DNA of 64,000 nt from positions 1 to 64,000 of the forward strand of contig JALRBS010000143.1 of NCBI GenBank assembly GCA_023262325.1, given 5' to 3'. Source of the DNA: Ilumatobacteraceae bacterium. GTDB taxonomy: Bacteria; Actinomycetota; Acidimicrobiia; Acidimicrobiales; Ilumatobacteraceae. Shown piece by piece: positions 8,695 to 17,155 of the stretch. The translations under genes and the position numbers were made by a program. Below the pieces are notes generated by a model. The model had not been told where the DNA came from and ran no database searches. It worked only from the letters and a program-made list of their open reading frames with translations. Each line of letters begins with the position of its first letter. The stretch's first letter is position 1.

Positions 8695-10521
8695 ATGGAA
8701 GAATCCACCCCCCGCGAGGCGTCGACCGACGCTTCTCCTTCGACATCGAACGGCGAATCTGAGGTCGCGCCGCGCCCAAACGGATCATCACAGAAGCCCA
8801 GCGCAAACGGAAATCGCCGTAGGCGAGGCTCACGCGGTGGTCAAGGTCGCGCCAAGCCAGCGATCAAGTCTGATGCGTCATCTGACCGGAACCCGGAGGA
8901 ATTGCCTGAACCCATTCGTGAAGGAAGGGTGACATCTGCCGAAGCTGGTGAGAAGGCGCTCGTCAAACGTCCAAAAATCGGCGACACCATGCCGGTTCCG
9001 ACGACCCCGCCGCCAGGTCGTGCCGCTGCGACGTCGCCCGCAGAGCCGAAACAGGCGAATAGTCAAAAGCGTCGTCGTCGCTCCGGCTCCGGCTCTGGGG
9101 CTGGTTCTGCAACGCAGCAAGCGCAGGGTGGGGAGTCGACGGTAGCGAAAGCAAACTCGGGCAGCGGTCAGCGCCGACGTCGACGCGGTGGAACAGAGTT
9201 GTCCGCTGATGTCCTCGAACAGCGGCGTGGTCGAGAGCGAAATGGAAAGCCGCTCGGCCGATACCTCATGTGCGTGCAGGTTCGAGAAGGCATGACCCAG
9301 GTGGCAGTCCTTGAGGGGCGAAGCCTGATTGAGCATTACGTGAGCCGACCCGCTGATGACGTGAGTCAAATTCACGGAAACATCTACATCGGTCGTGTGC
9401 AAAATGTGTTGCCAGGTATGGAGGCCGCCTTCGTTGACATTGCGACTCCGAAGAACGCCGTGCTGTACCGCGGCGACGTGCAGTATGACGCTGAAGACAT
9501 CGACAATGGGTCGGAGCAACCGCGTATTGAGCAGATTCTCCGTAATCGGCAGATGATTCTCTGTCAGGTGACAAAGAATCCAATTGGCGCAAAAGGAGCA
9601 CGGCTTACCCAGGAAGTGTCGTTACCCGGACGATTTGTCGTGCTCATTCCGAACTCGACGACGTATGGCATCTCGAAGCGGCTGCCTGACGACGTGCGCC
9701 GTCGACTGCGAAACATTCTTGACAAAGTGAAGCCGGAGGGGCACGGGCTGATCGTGCGAACTGCTGCGGAGCATGCGACTGAGGCTGAACTCACGGCCGA
9801 TATGACGATGCTGCTGAATCAGTGGAACCGAATCGCTGAACTTGCTGAGGGTGCGAAGAAGCCACAGTTGCTGCATCGCGAACCTGAACTGGCAGTGCGC
9901 GTCATTCGTGAGGAGTTCAACGCTGACTATCGCGGCGTCGTGATTGATGACCGGCGACTCTATGAAGAGGTTCGCGAATATGTTGCAGCGTTTAATCCCG
10001 AACTCGCCGATCGCATCGAGTTTTACGACGCGCAGCTTGAGGGTCTTGCACTGTTTGAGCGACACCACGTTCACGAGCAGGTTCATAAGGCCCTCGACCG
10101 AAAAGTGTGGTTGCCGTCGGGTGGTTCGCTCATCATCGAGCACACGGAGGCGCTCACAGTGATCGATGTGAACACCGGCAAGAATGTTGGCACCTCAAAT
10201 CTTGAGGAAACGGTCTTCCACAACAATCTCGAGGCCGCTGAAGAAATTGCGAAGCAACTTCGCTTGCGTGACATCGGCGGCATCATCGTCATTGACTTCA
10301 TCGACATGGAAATCAAGGCGAATCGTTCGAAGGTTGTCGATACGTTCCGGTCGGCGCTCGCGCGTGACAAGACACGCACCCAGGTATTCGAGATTTCGGA
10401 CCTCGGTCTCGTTGAAATGACCCGAAAACGCATCGGTGAGGGTCTACTTACCGAGTTTTCGGAGCGATGTCCAGACTGCGATGGCCGAGGTGTTGTCGTT
10501 GACCACGGGTTGCTTGACTAG
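8695..10521 (+). CDS. rne: Ribonuclease E/G family endoribonuclease
   Basis: Endoribonuclease that starts mRNA decay and trims rRNA and tRNA precursors. Residues 1 to about 185 are a disordered basic region with clusters such as RRRRG and KRRRRSG, likely for RNA or partner binding. The catalytic part follows with an S1-like domain (HGNIYIGRVQNVLPGMEAAF), the magnesium ligands Asp491 (VIDVNTGKN) and Asp534 (IVIDFIDM) spaced by 43 as in E. coli RNase E, and the zinc-link CPDC at 592-595. At 608 residues it lacks the long C-terminal scaffold of E. coli RNase E. The ATG at 8695 follows AAGGGA. Confidence 0.93.
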   Translation: MEESTPREASTDASPSTSNGESEVAPRPNGSSQKPSANGNRRRRGSRGGQGRAKPAIKSDASSDRNPEELPEPIREGRVTSAEAGEKALVKRPKIGDTMPVPTTPPPGRAAATSPAEPKQANSQKRRRRSGSGSGAGSATQQAQGGESTVAKANSGSGQRRRRRGGTELSADVLEQRRGRERNGKPLGRYLMCVQVREGMTQVAVLEGRSLIEHYVSRPADDVSQIHGNIYIGRVQNVLPGMEAAFVDIATPKNAVLYRGDVQYDAEDIDNGSEQPRIEQILRNRQMILCQVTKNPIGAKGARLTQEVSLPGRFVVLIPNSTTYGISKRLPDDVRRRLRNILDKVKPEGHGLIVRTAAEHATEAELTADMTMLLNQWNRIAELAEGAKKPQLLHREPELAVRVIREEFNADYRGVVIDDRRLYEEVREYVAAFNPELADRIEFYDAQLEGLALFERHHVHEQVHKALDRKVWLPSGGSLIIEHTEALTVIDVNTGKNVGTSNLEETVFHNNLEAAEEIAKQLRLRDIGGIIVIDFIDMEIKANRSKVVDTFRSALARDKTRTQVFEISDLGLVEMTRKRIGEGLLTEFSERCPDCDGRGVVVDHGLLD

Positions 10522-10533
10522 GCGTGGTGCCAG

Positions 10534-10562
10534 TTGGGAGTTGTTCCCATGGTCGCTAGCAT
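10534..10562 (+). promoter_or_regulatory. Candidate promoter of rplU-rpmA
   Basis: TTGGGA (10534-10539), a 17-base spacer and TAGCAT (10557-10562) form a sigma-70-like promoter just after the RNase E/G stop. Transcription would begin about 4 bases before the rplU ATG at 10573, leaving almost no leader and no Shine-Dalgarno. Confidence 0.5.
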
Positions 10563-10572
10563 TCCTCAGGCT

Positions 10573-10878
10573 ATGTACGCAGTAATCGCCACTGGTGGCA
10601 AACAAGAAAAAGTGGCTGAGGGCCAACAGGTGACCGTTGAGTTGCTCAACGTCGATGATGGTGCCGAGGTGTCATTTGTGCCAGTTCTCGTTGTCGACGG
10701 CGACAAGGTGCTCGCTGGCAGTGCGGTTGCATCTGCCTCGGTGACAGGACGCGTGCTCGGTACAACAAAGGGACCGAAGGTGAATGGCTTCACCTACAAG
10801 CGCCGGACCAATCAGCGCCGTCGCTACGGACACCGACAGAACTACAGCCTTGTCGAGATCACCTCGATTAAGGCCTGA
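10573..10878 (+). CDS. rplU: 50S ribosomal protein L21
   Basis: Structural protein of the large ribosomal subunit that binds 23S rRNA. The 101-residue product has the family N-terminus [11 protein letters not shown] and the C-terminal signature region [15 protein letters not shown], and normal length. The ATG at 10573 matches the conserved family start; an upstream in-frame start at 10534 would add an unrelated stretch. It is followed by rpmA after 20 bases, the near-universal L21-L27 pair, with obg close by. Confidence 0.98.
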   Translation: MYAVIATGGKQEKVAEGQQVTVELLNVDDGAEVSFVPVLVVDGDKVLAGSAVASASVTGRVLGTTKGPKVNGFTYKRRTNQRRRYGHRQNYSLVEITSIKA

Positions 10879-10898
10879 CGGACAGCGGAGAGAACGAG

Positions 10899-11153
10899 AT
10901 GTCAAAGACGAAGGGCGGCGGCTCAACCCGAAACGGACGTGACTCGAACGCGCAGCGTCTCGGTGTCAAGGTTTTTGATGGCACGAAGATCACTGCTGGA
11001 ACGATCATTGTTCGCCAGCGCGGAACACGCGTTCATCCGGGCCGAAACGTCGGCATCGGTGGCGACGACACATTGTTCTCGCTTGTTGACGGTGCGGTGA
11101 AGTTTGGTGAGCGTAAGGGCCGCCAGGTCGTTGACGTCAACCCACTCGTCTGA
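10899..11153 (+). CDS. rpmA: 50S ribosomal protein L27
   Basis: Large-subunit ribosomal protein whose N-terminal tail reaches the peptidyl-transferase centre. The 84-residue product starts with [19 protein letters not shown], the usual glycine-rich basic start without a Firmicutes-type cleaved extension, and contains [10 protein letters not shown] and GDDTLFSL signatures. A GGAGAG Shine-Dalgarno precedes the ATG. It ends 21 bases before the 3' end of the convergent dNTPase gene. Confidence 0.98.
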   Translation: MSKTKGGGSTRNGRDSNAQRLGVKVFDGTKITAGTIIVRQRGTRVHPGRNVGIGGDDTLFSLVDGAVKFGERKGRQVVDVNPLV

Positions 11154-11174
11154 TCGCAAAAACTTCTGTTGGCA

Positions 11175-12326
11175 TCACGCCATGCCGACTCCGGCAGGTA
11201 GTTGGCGACGTTCCCATCCAAGAAGCGCAATCGCTTGGCGGCATGCGTAACGGTCGGTCATGCCACTTACCCACGCCACGGCGGCTCGCAACGCATCTGC
11301 ACTTCCTGAAACAACCTCAGGTTCGATCGTCGTTCCAATGAGTTGTGGTCGGTCGGCGTAGTGCTCGACGAGTGCTCGCAGCATTGAGATAACGGCTTTG
11401 GCCTGGTCTCGCGAGGCTTTACGCAGATAAATGTTGTCGTAGTTGAACTTTCTAAATTCGGCGAGAGCCTCGGCAATTGGTGTCGACATTCCGATTCTTC
11501 CGGTTGTCGCCGCCGCATCGATCATGGCGCGCACAAATGTGCCGAGTTGTTGACTGCGGGTCGCTCCACAACGTTCGGCGACGACTTCAGGAAGCGACGA
11601 CGCAGGCACGATGCCCGCTGCAACCGCGTCCTCGAAGTCGTGGCAGACGTAGGCGATGCGATCAGCCCACGACACGACCTCGCCCTCTGGTGTTGCGGGG
11701 GCTGGTCGACTCCACGAATGATTTCGTACACCATCGAGTGTCTGCGTGCAGAGGTTGAGGGGTACGAGTGTGACATCAGCGCCCCAGACGGCGTGGTCAT
11801 ACCCTTCGGCGAGGAATGGACCGAAGGCATCTTCGCTGGCGTGCCCGCCGGGCCCGTGACCGCAGTCGTGACCGACAGCGATCGCCTCGGCGAGCGTGAC
11901 ATTGAGGCCAAGTGGCCCTGCAACCGATCGCGCAACTTGGGCTACCTCGAGTGCGTGGGTGAGCCGGGTTCGCTGGTGGTCCTCAGGAAAGACAAACACT
12001 TGTGTCTTTCCTGCAAGCCTTCTGAATGCGGCTGCGTGCAGAATGCGGTCGCGGTCTCGTTCAAAACATGTTCGAAACGGATCGGGTTCTTCTTCGATGG
12101 CCCGATCACCGGCGCCGCTGGCCCGCGATGCAAGCACTGAGAGTGCACCGTCTTCTCGCTCTTCGCGGGCTCGTCGACTCAAGATGTCGGGTGAGCCGCT
12201 TCCGGCCCAGGAATCTGCATGTGCGAGTGCGATTGATCCATCGTCGTGCCCGCGCATTGTCGATGCCCATCGTTGAGCGCGTTCGGCAATGTCGTCGCTT
12301 TGGTAGGTGCCGTCGGTCGAGCTCAT
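11175..12326 (-). CDS. dgt: Deoxyguanosinetriphosphate triphosphohydrolase-like HD protein
   Basis: HD-domain phosphohydrolase of the dGTPase family, which cleaves dNTPs to nucleoside and triphosphate. The 383-residue product has the family motif FRRLAGKTQV (101-110), the metal ligands His124, His153-Asp154 (VGHDCGHGPGGH) and a later Asp in SWADRIAYVCHDFEDA. About 90 N-terminal residues precede the core and are not obviously conserved. It interrupts the rpmA-obg order by lying on the opposite strand and starts from an ATG behind TAACGT at six bases, so it is probably leaderless. The true substrate cannot be read from sequence. Confidence 0.88.
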   Translation of the reverse strand: MSSTDGTYQSDDIAERAQRWASTMRGHDDGSIALAHADSWAGSGSPDILSRRAREEREDGALSVLASRASGAGDRAIEEEPDPFRTCFERDRDRILHAAAFRRLAGKTQVFVFPEDHQRTRLTHALEVAQVARSVAGPLGLNVTLAEAIAVGHDCGHGPGGHASEDAFGPFLAEGYDHAVWGADVTLVPLNLCTQTLDGVRNHSWSRPAPATPEGEVVSWADRIAYVCHDFEDAVAAGIVPASSLPEVVAERCGATRSQQLGTFVRAMIDAAATTGRIGMSTPIAEALAEFRKFNYDNIYLRKASRDQAKAVISMLRALVEHYADRPQLIGTTIEPEVVSGSADALRAAVAWVSGMTDRYACRQAIALLGWERRQLPAGVGMA

Positions 12327-12332
12327 GTCACC

Positions 12333-12338
12333 ACGTTA
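12333..12338 (-). promoter_or_regulatory. Leaderless -10 element of dgt (TAACGT)
   Basis: Read on the minus strand, TAACGT is followed by 6 bases and the dgt ATG. It sits 15 bases from the opposing obg -10, so the two divergent promoters are packed into about 40 bases. Confidence 0.6.
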
Positions 12339-12353
12339 CGGCAGGGGTGTCGC

Positions 12354-12359
12354 TAGCGT
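12354..12359 (+). promoter_or_regulatory. Leaderless -10 element of obg (TAGCGT)
   Basis: TAGCGT is followed by 7 bases and the GTG at 12367. It supports 12367 rather than the in-frame GTG at 12358 as the obg start, and gives a protein beginning MSQFVDE, close to the usual Obg N-terminus. Confidence 0.6.
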
Positions 12360-12366
12360 GATCGTC

Positions 12367-13620
12367 GTGTCCCAGTTCGTCGACGAATGTCAACTCAATG
12401 TCCGCGGTGGTGATGGCGGCGCGGGCTGTATCTCGTTTCGGCGTGAGGGTCCTGTGGTCGACGGCGGTCCCAACGGGGGAGATGGCGGCAACGGAGGGGA
12501 TGTTTGGCTGATCGCCGACCACAACGTTGCATCGCTGCTCGCCTTTCGTGACCATCCCCACCGTCGGGCGGGTAGCGGCGTGCATGGCAAGGGCAAGGAC
12601 CTTCACGGTAAACGTGGATCGTCGATGGAGGTCAAAGTTCCTGAAGGTACCGTCGTCCGCGATCTGTATTCGGGCGAGATACTCGCTGAGCTCTTTCGGC
12701 ACGGCGACAAATGGCTGGCCGCAGCCGGAGGTCGCGGCGGTCGAGGAAATGCGCGTTTCTTGTCAAATAAGCGAAGGGCGCCAACCTTTGCTGAACAGGG
12801 AGAGCACGGCGAGGAGCGGTGGCTGAAACTTGAGTTGCAGCTCATGGCGGACGTCGCGCTCGTCGGTTTCCCCAATGCGGGCAAGAGCACGCTCATTAGT
12901 GTCATCTCTGCAGCAAAACCGAAGATTGCTGACTACCCGTTTACGACACTTGAGCCCAACCTCGGTGTCGTGTCCCTCGATGACGACACGAACTTTGTCG
13001 TTGCGGATATTCCTGGTCTTATCGAAGGTGCGAGCGAAGGCCGTGGGCTTGGTCATCGTTTCTTGCGGCACGTCGAGCGTGCGAGAGTGCTGTGTTTGCT
13101 CATCGATCTTGCTTCGGTTGACGGAATGAGTCCTTCGGAGCAGGAGGACGTTCTTCTGACCGAGCTTGGGCAATATCAGCCCGAGTTGCTCGAGCGCCCA
13201 CGACTTGTTGTTGGCACGAAAGCGGACATGCTTGCAGGCGGTGCTGCGCCTGATGGTTGGCCACACCCAGTGATTTCCTCGGTCGCGCATCAAGGATTGC
13301 GAGAACTTGTTGGCCGCATGGCGTCGGCGGTTCATGAGTCGCGCTCAAGCGAACCTGTTCAAGAAGGGGTCGTTGTCCTGCGTCCTGAGCCAACGGGAGC
13401 CATTGTTGAGCGTCTGGGTGACAACGAGTTCCGGCTCGTTGGTCGAGAGGTTGAACGTGTCGTTGCGCTCAATGACGTCACGACGTCGGAGGCCCTCGAG
13501 TGGATCGACTCCCGCCTTGAGCGTCTTGGTGTACCGAAGATGTTGTCGAAGGCTGGCGTCGTCGATGGTGACATCATCTGGATCGGTGAATTCAGCTTCG
13601 AGTATCGGTCTGATCTGTGA
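12367..13620 (+). CDS. obg: GTPase ObgE/CgtA
   Basis: Essential ribosome-associated GTPase involved in 50S assembly and stress control. The 417-residue product has the glycine-rich Obg fold at the N-terminus (GGDGGNGGD repeats), a G domain with GFPNAGKST at 167-175, the DIPGLIEGA switch-II motif, and a C-terminal OCT domain (from about EPTGAIVERLGDNEF), present in actinobacterial and Gram-positive Obg. The start follows the TAGCGT element. Position next to rplU-rpmA and proB is standard. Confidence 0.96.
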   Translation: MSQFVDECQLNVRGGDGGAGCISFRREGPVVDGGPNGGDGGNGGDVWLIADHNVASLLAFRDHPHRRAGSGVHGKGKDLHGKRGSSMEVKVPEGTVVRDLYSGEILAELFRHGDKWLAAAGGRGGRGNARFLSNKRRAPTFAEQGEHGEERWLKLELQLMADVALVGFPNAGKSTLISVISAAKPKIADYPFTTLEPNLGVVSLDDDTNFVVADIPGLIEGASEGRGLGHRFLRHVERARVLCLLIDLASVDGMSPSEQEDVLLTELGQYQPELLERPRLVVGTKADMLAGGAAPDGWPHPVISSVAHQGLRELVGRMASAVHESRSSEPVQEGVVVLRPEPTGAIVERLGDNEFRLVGREVERVVALNDVTTSEALEWIDSRLERLGVPKMLSKAGVVDGDIIWIGEFSFEYRSDL

Positions 13621-13657
13621 TGGATATGTGCGAGTTGGCGAAGGGCGTGGGGTTGCG

Positions 13658-14746
13658 ATGAGAGTTGTTGTGAAAATCGGATCATCGTCTATCACCGATG
13701 ATTTCGGTCGTATTGATCAGGGCGCGATTGTTGCGCTGTGTGCGCAGACCGCGGCCGTGAAGTCCGAAGGGCACGAGGTCATCATCGTTTCGTCTGGTGC
13801 CGTTGCCGCCGGCGTGTCGGCGGTGGGCCTCGCGCATCGTCCAAGCGACATGGTGACACTGCAGGCGATTTCCGCTGCAGGGCAGAGCAGATTGATGGGT
13901 GTCTACAACGAAGCGCTTGCCGCGCATTCAATTGTGGCGGCGCAAGTGCTGCTCGACCCATTCGACTTCGTCAATCGTCGGCAGTATCTTCACGCCCGCC
14001 AAACGCTGGAGCGGTTGCTCGAACTCGGCTGCGTTCCCGTGGTTAACGAGAACGATGCGGTTGCGAGCAGCGAACTTCGGTACGGCGACAACGACCGGAT
14101 ATCGGCGCTACTTGCCCACAGCGTTCACGCCGATGTGCTCGTGCTGCTCACTGACCTCGACGGATTGTTCACCGCCGACCCGCGCACCGATCCGACTGCA
14201 TCTCTTGTCAACCATGTTGCTGCTGATGATCCGTTGTTATCGATTGACGCGTCGCGCACCGGTAGCGGGCGCGGTTCAGGGGGAATGGCATCAAAACTCA
14301 TTGCGGCGCGTATTGCCTCGTGGTCGGGAGTACGAACGGTGATCGCTCGAGCCTCACGGGAGCAGGTGGTCGTTGATGCAGTTGGGCAACGTGAGGTTGG
14401 GACAACATTCGACGCGCATGATCGACGACTGAGTGCACGAAAGCTGTGGATTGCGTTCGCAGCAGAGTCGGCGGGTCGAATTGTTGTTGACGATGGCGCG
14501 CGTGAAGCGCTGACGACCCGGAATACGAGTTTGCTGCCCGCTGGCGTGTCGAGCGTCGAGGGTGACTTTGATGAGGGTGACACGATTGAGGTAGTTAGTC
14601 GCGACGGTGTGGTGTTTGCGAGAGGAATGGTGTGGTTGCGTTCCTCGGACCTTCGTGAGATCGCCGGTATGCGTACCTCGGATCTGCCTTCAGGAATGAC
14701 CCACGAGGTCATTCACCGCGATGACCTCGTGTTGATGCCCACCTGA
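13658..14746 (+). CDS. proB: Glutamate 5-kinase
   Basis: First enzyme of proline synthesis, phosphorylating glutamate with ATP. The 362-residue product has an amino-acid kinase domain (MRVVVKIGSSSIT start, VSSGAVAAG, VPVVNENDAVAS, GSGRGSGGMASKL) and a C-terminal PUA domain from about residue 270, the long form of ProB. The ATG at 13658 lies 38 bases after obg. proA is not in the window. The stop directly abuts the stop of convergent murJ with no base between them. Confidence 0.95.
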   Translation: MRVVVKIGSSSITDDFGRIDQGAIVALCAQTAAVKSEGHEVIIVSSGAVAAGVSAVGLAHRPSDMVTLQAISAAGQSRLMGVYNEALAAHSIVAAQVLLDPFDFVNRRQYLHARQTLERLLELGCVPVVNENDAVASSELRYGDNDRISALLAHSVHADVLVLLTDLDGLFTADPRTDPTASLVNHVAADDPLLSIDASRTGSGRGSGGMASKLIAARIASWSGVRTVIARASREQVVVDAVGQREVGTTFDAHDRRLSARKLWIAFAAESAGRIVVDDGAREALTTRNTSLLPAGVSSVEGDFDEGDTIEVVSRDGVVFARGMVWLRSSDLREIAGMRTSDLPSGMTHEVIHRDDLVLMPT

Positions 14747-16315
14747 TCAGGCTGAAAGCCGGAAGAGATCCTGAACGGCGACGCGCAGTAGGCGTGCGAG
14801 CGCTGCGTACGCCGCAAGCAGGGCGACCCCGGCGACAACGACGACAATGAGCGCTGTTGATCCGGTCGAATCACCCAGCCCAAACCGGTCGATGCCCAAA
14901 GAAACGAGACCACCTGCGGCCACCGCTGCGAGGAGCATTCGCGCGGTTTGATTTCCAATTCCCTTGAGGTCGAGCAGTTGCACCCGGTGTCGCTGCAACG
15001 CGAAAAGCGCGGCGACCGCGCTGATGAGATATGCGAGCGCAAGCGCGAGTCCGAGTCCAAAGATGCCGAAGGCGCGAACGAGGATGATTGCGAACACGAT
15101 GTTCAGGAGATTCTCGATGACGTTGAGAGCGAACGGCGTACGAGTGTCGTGATGTGCGTAAAAGCCGCGAAGGCTCAGCATGTACACCGAGAATCCGACG
15201 AGACCTACAGCGAGACCGCGCAGTGCATCGCTCGTGTTTGTCACTGCGTCGCCTCCGAACTGACCGCGTCCCATAAGCCCGGCGACGACGAGCGGCCCGA
15301 GCGTGATGAGGAGAGCCGAGGCGGGCGCAGTCAACGCAACTGTTGCTCGGGTGCCACGCTCGATGAGGCGTGCGGTCATGGGGCCGTCGTGAGAGGTTGC
15401 TGCGGTTGCCAATTCGGGTTGCAACGTGGTTGCAATTGATACGGCGAGCAGTCCGTGGGGGAGCACGAAGAACATAAACGCATCGAAATAGGCGGACGCA
15501 AGGCTTGAGCCCGGGTTCGCGAGGTTGCGCACGATGATGAGAGCGATCTGGTTGGCGATGACGAATCCGAGCGTCCACACGCTCATCGAGGCGACACGAC
15601 GAACCGCGACATGTTGCAGGTTGAACTGCCACCGCAGTGTGATGCCGCTACGTCTCACCGCGATTGCGACGATGATGGCCATCGCCGCAATGCCCCCGGT
15701 CGCGCCATATTTCAGGGTCGCAGCGAGGCGAGTGTTCGTCAGTACGTCACCCAATGCCCAGGTCGATGAACCTGCAGAAGGAAGTGAGAGCAGGCTGCCG
15801 ATAATGACGAGATTCGACACAATCGGTGACCAAGCAGCCGCAGCAAACCTTCGTCGACTGTTGAGCAATGCATTCATGACGCCCGTCACGCCATAAAAGA
15901 AAATTTGAATGAGGAAGATTCGAGTAAGCGCAGTGCCGACCGATCGAAAGGCGACAGGGTCGACGTCGGTTGCGGTCGACAATGCGTAGGCCCGAAAGAT
16001 CCACGGCGCACACACCACTGCGAGTGCGGTGAGTGCTGCGGTCGCGATCATCGCGATGGTGACAACAGCGTTGACTCCTTCGTCGTCATCGTCGGTGAAC
16101 AGCGATGTGAGTACCGGAACCAGAGTTGCGGAAAGCACGCCGCCGATGATGAGGTCGTACACGATGTTCGGCGTTTCATTGCCGAGTTTGTAGGCGTCCG
16201 ACAGGGCGTTTTGTCCGATCACATAAGCGAAGACGATGACACGGATGAGTCCGGTGAGGCGTGAAAGTGCAGTGCCCGAAGCGACGATCAGGTTCGATCG
16301 CACAAGATTCCCCAC
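14747..16315 (-). CDS. murJ: Lipid II flippase MurJ (MviN family)
   Basis: MurJ flips the peptidoglycan precursor lipid II across the cytoplasmic membrane. The 522-residue product has about 14 membrane helices. It begins MGNLVRSNLIVASGTALSR, matching the family N-terminus, with the characteristic RVIVFAYVIG and YKLGNETPNIVYDL segments. I chose GTG 16315 because it follows TAACCT at 7 bases and fits the family. A longer reading from 16423 is open but would overlap the divergent gene at 16385. The product supplies the substrate used by RodA/PBP2. Confidence 0.92.
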   Translation of the reverse strand: MGNLVRSNLIVASGTALSRLTGLIRVIVFAYVIGQNALSDAYKLGNETPNIVYDLIIGGVLSATLVPVLTSLFTDDDDEGVNAVVTIAMIATAALTALAVVCAPWIFRAYALSTATDVDPVAFRSVGTALTRIFLIQIFFYGVTGVMNALLNSRRRFAAAAWSPIVSNLVIIGSLLSLPSAGSSTWALGDVLTNTRLAATLKYGATGGIAAMAIIVAIAVRRSGITLRWQFNLQHVAVRRVASMSVWTLGFVIANQIALIIVRNLANPGSSLASAYFDAFMFFVLPHGLLAVSIATTLQPELATAATSHDGPMTARLIERGTRATVALTAPASALLITLGPLVVAGLMGRGQFGGDAVTNTSDALRGLAVGLVGFSVYMLSLRGFYAHHDTRTPFALNVIENLLNIVFAIILVRAFGIFGLGLALALAYLISAVAALFALQRHRVQLLDLKGIGNQTARMLLAAVAAGGLVSLGIDRFGLGDSTGSTALIVVVVAGVALLAAYAALARLLRVAVQDLFRLSA

Positions 16316-16322
16316 CTGCGGC

Positions 16323-16328
16323 AGGTTA
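16323..16328 (-). promoter_or_regulatory. Leaderless -10 element of murJ (TAACCT)
   Basis: On the minus strand TAACCT is followed by 7 bases and the GTG at 16315. It supports the shorter murJ start. Confidence 0.55.
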
Positions 16329-16384
16329 GTCCCGCCGGTTTCGACGCTGGTGGCGTCATCTCGAAGTGGTGCGAGACTGTGTGG

Positions 16385-17146
16385 GTGAAATCCATTGCGT
16401 TCGTTCGACGCCCAAGTCCGCAACTAGGTGATGGGCTCGTTACCCACATCGAGCGCACCGAGGTTGACGTGCGGCGTGCGGCTGCGCAGTGGGACGCGTA
16501 TAACGAGGTGCTGCGTTCAAGGGAATGGACGGTTCACGAGTTGTCGTCCGCTGATGAGCATCCCGATGGTGTATTTATCGAGGACGCGGCGGTGGTATTT
16601 GGTGATCGGGTCGTCATCACACGGCCGGGGGCGCCGGAACGACGTGGCGAAACGTCCGGGTTAAGCGATCAATTTGCTCGCCACGGTCTGGAGCCGATCG
16701 ACTTACCTGACGGCTCGCTCGACGGTGGTGATGTGCTCAAGATTGGACAACAGGTGTACGTCGGTGTTGGTGGAAGGACATCGGTGCAGGGGGTCGAAGC
16801 GTTACAAGCCGTACTGGGTTCGACGTGGCATGTTCATGCGGTTCCGGTGACGCGGGTGCTCCACTTGAAGTCAGCGGTCACTGCGTTGCCCGACGGAACG
16901 GTGATTGGGTTTCAGCCGCTCGTCGACGATCCGTCGGTCTTCAACGACTTTCTTGCGATGCCAGAGGAGTCGGGGGCTCACGTCGTGCTTCTTGGTGGCA
17001 ACGCACTTCTCATGGCTGCTTCGGCGCCTGCGAGCGCCGACATGCTGTCTGCCCGCGGCTGGGATCCGATTTGTGTAGATATCTCTGAGTTTGAGCGACT
17101 TGAGGGATGTGTGACATGTCTCTCGGTTCGCTACCGGCGCGGTTAG
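16385..17146 (+). CDS. Dimethylarginine dimethylaminohydrolase-like amidinohydrolase
   Basis: Guanidino-group-modifying enzyme of the DDAH/amidinotransferase superfamily, which hydrolyses methylated arginine to citrulline plus methylamine. The 253-residue product matches DDAH length. It shows the acidic substrate pair in VFIEDAAVV (Glu66-Asp67), a catalytic His in VLHLKSAVTAL, and the nucleophile Cys245 in GCVTCLSVR near the C-terminus. GTG 16385 gives MKSIAFVRRP; GTG 16379 is the alternative start. Other members act on arginine or other guanidines, so the substrate is inferred. The MFS gene begins 9 bases after its stop. Confidence 0.85.
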   Translation: MKSIAFVRRPSPQLGDGLVTHIERTEVDVRRAAAQWDAYNEVLRSREWTVHELSSADEHPDGVFIEDAAVVFGDRVVITRPGAPERRGETSGLSDQFARHGLEPIDLPDGSLDGGDVLKIGQQVYVGVGGRTSVQGVEALQAVLGSTWHVHAVPVTRVLHLKSAVTALPDGTVIGFQPLVDDPSVFNDFLAMPEESGAHVVLLGGNALLMAASAPASADMLSARGWDPICVDISEFERLEGCVTCLSVRYRRG

Positions 17147-17149
17147 CCT
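17144..17149 (+). promoter_or_regulatory. Leaderless -10 element using the upstream stop codon (TAGCCT)
   Basis: TAGCCT includes the TAG stop of the DDAH-like gene and is followed by 6 bases and the GTG at 17156. The carrier may therefore have its own leaderless transcript as well as read-through. Confidence 0.5.
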
Positions 17150-17155
17150 CGCTGG

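Noticed and set aside
8544-8762. A 72-codon frame starting 9 bases after TAGGAT in the rne leader
   Set aside because: It overlaps the rne start in another frame, changes from hydrophobic to Arg/His-rich shadow sequence, and matches no family; kept only as a weak possibility.
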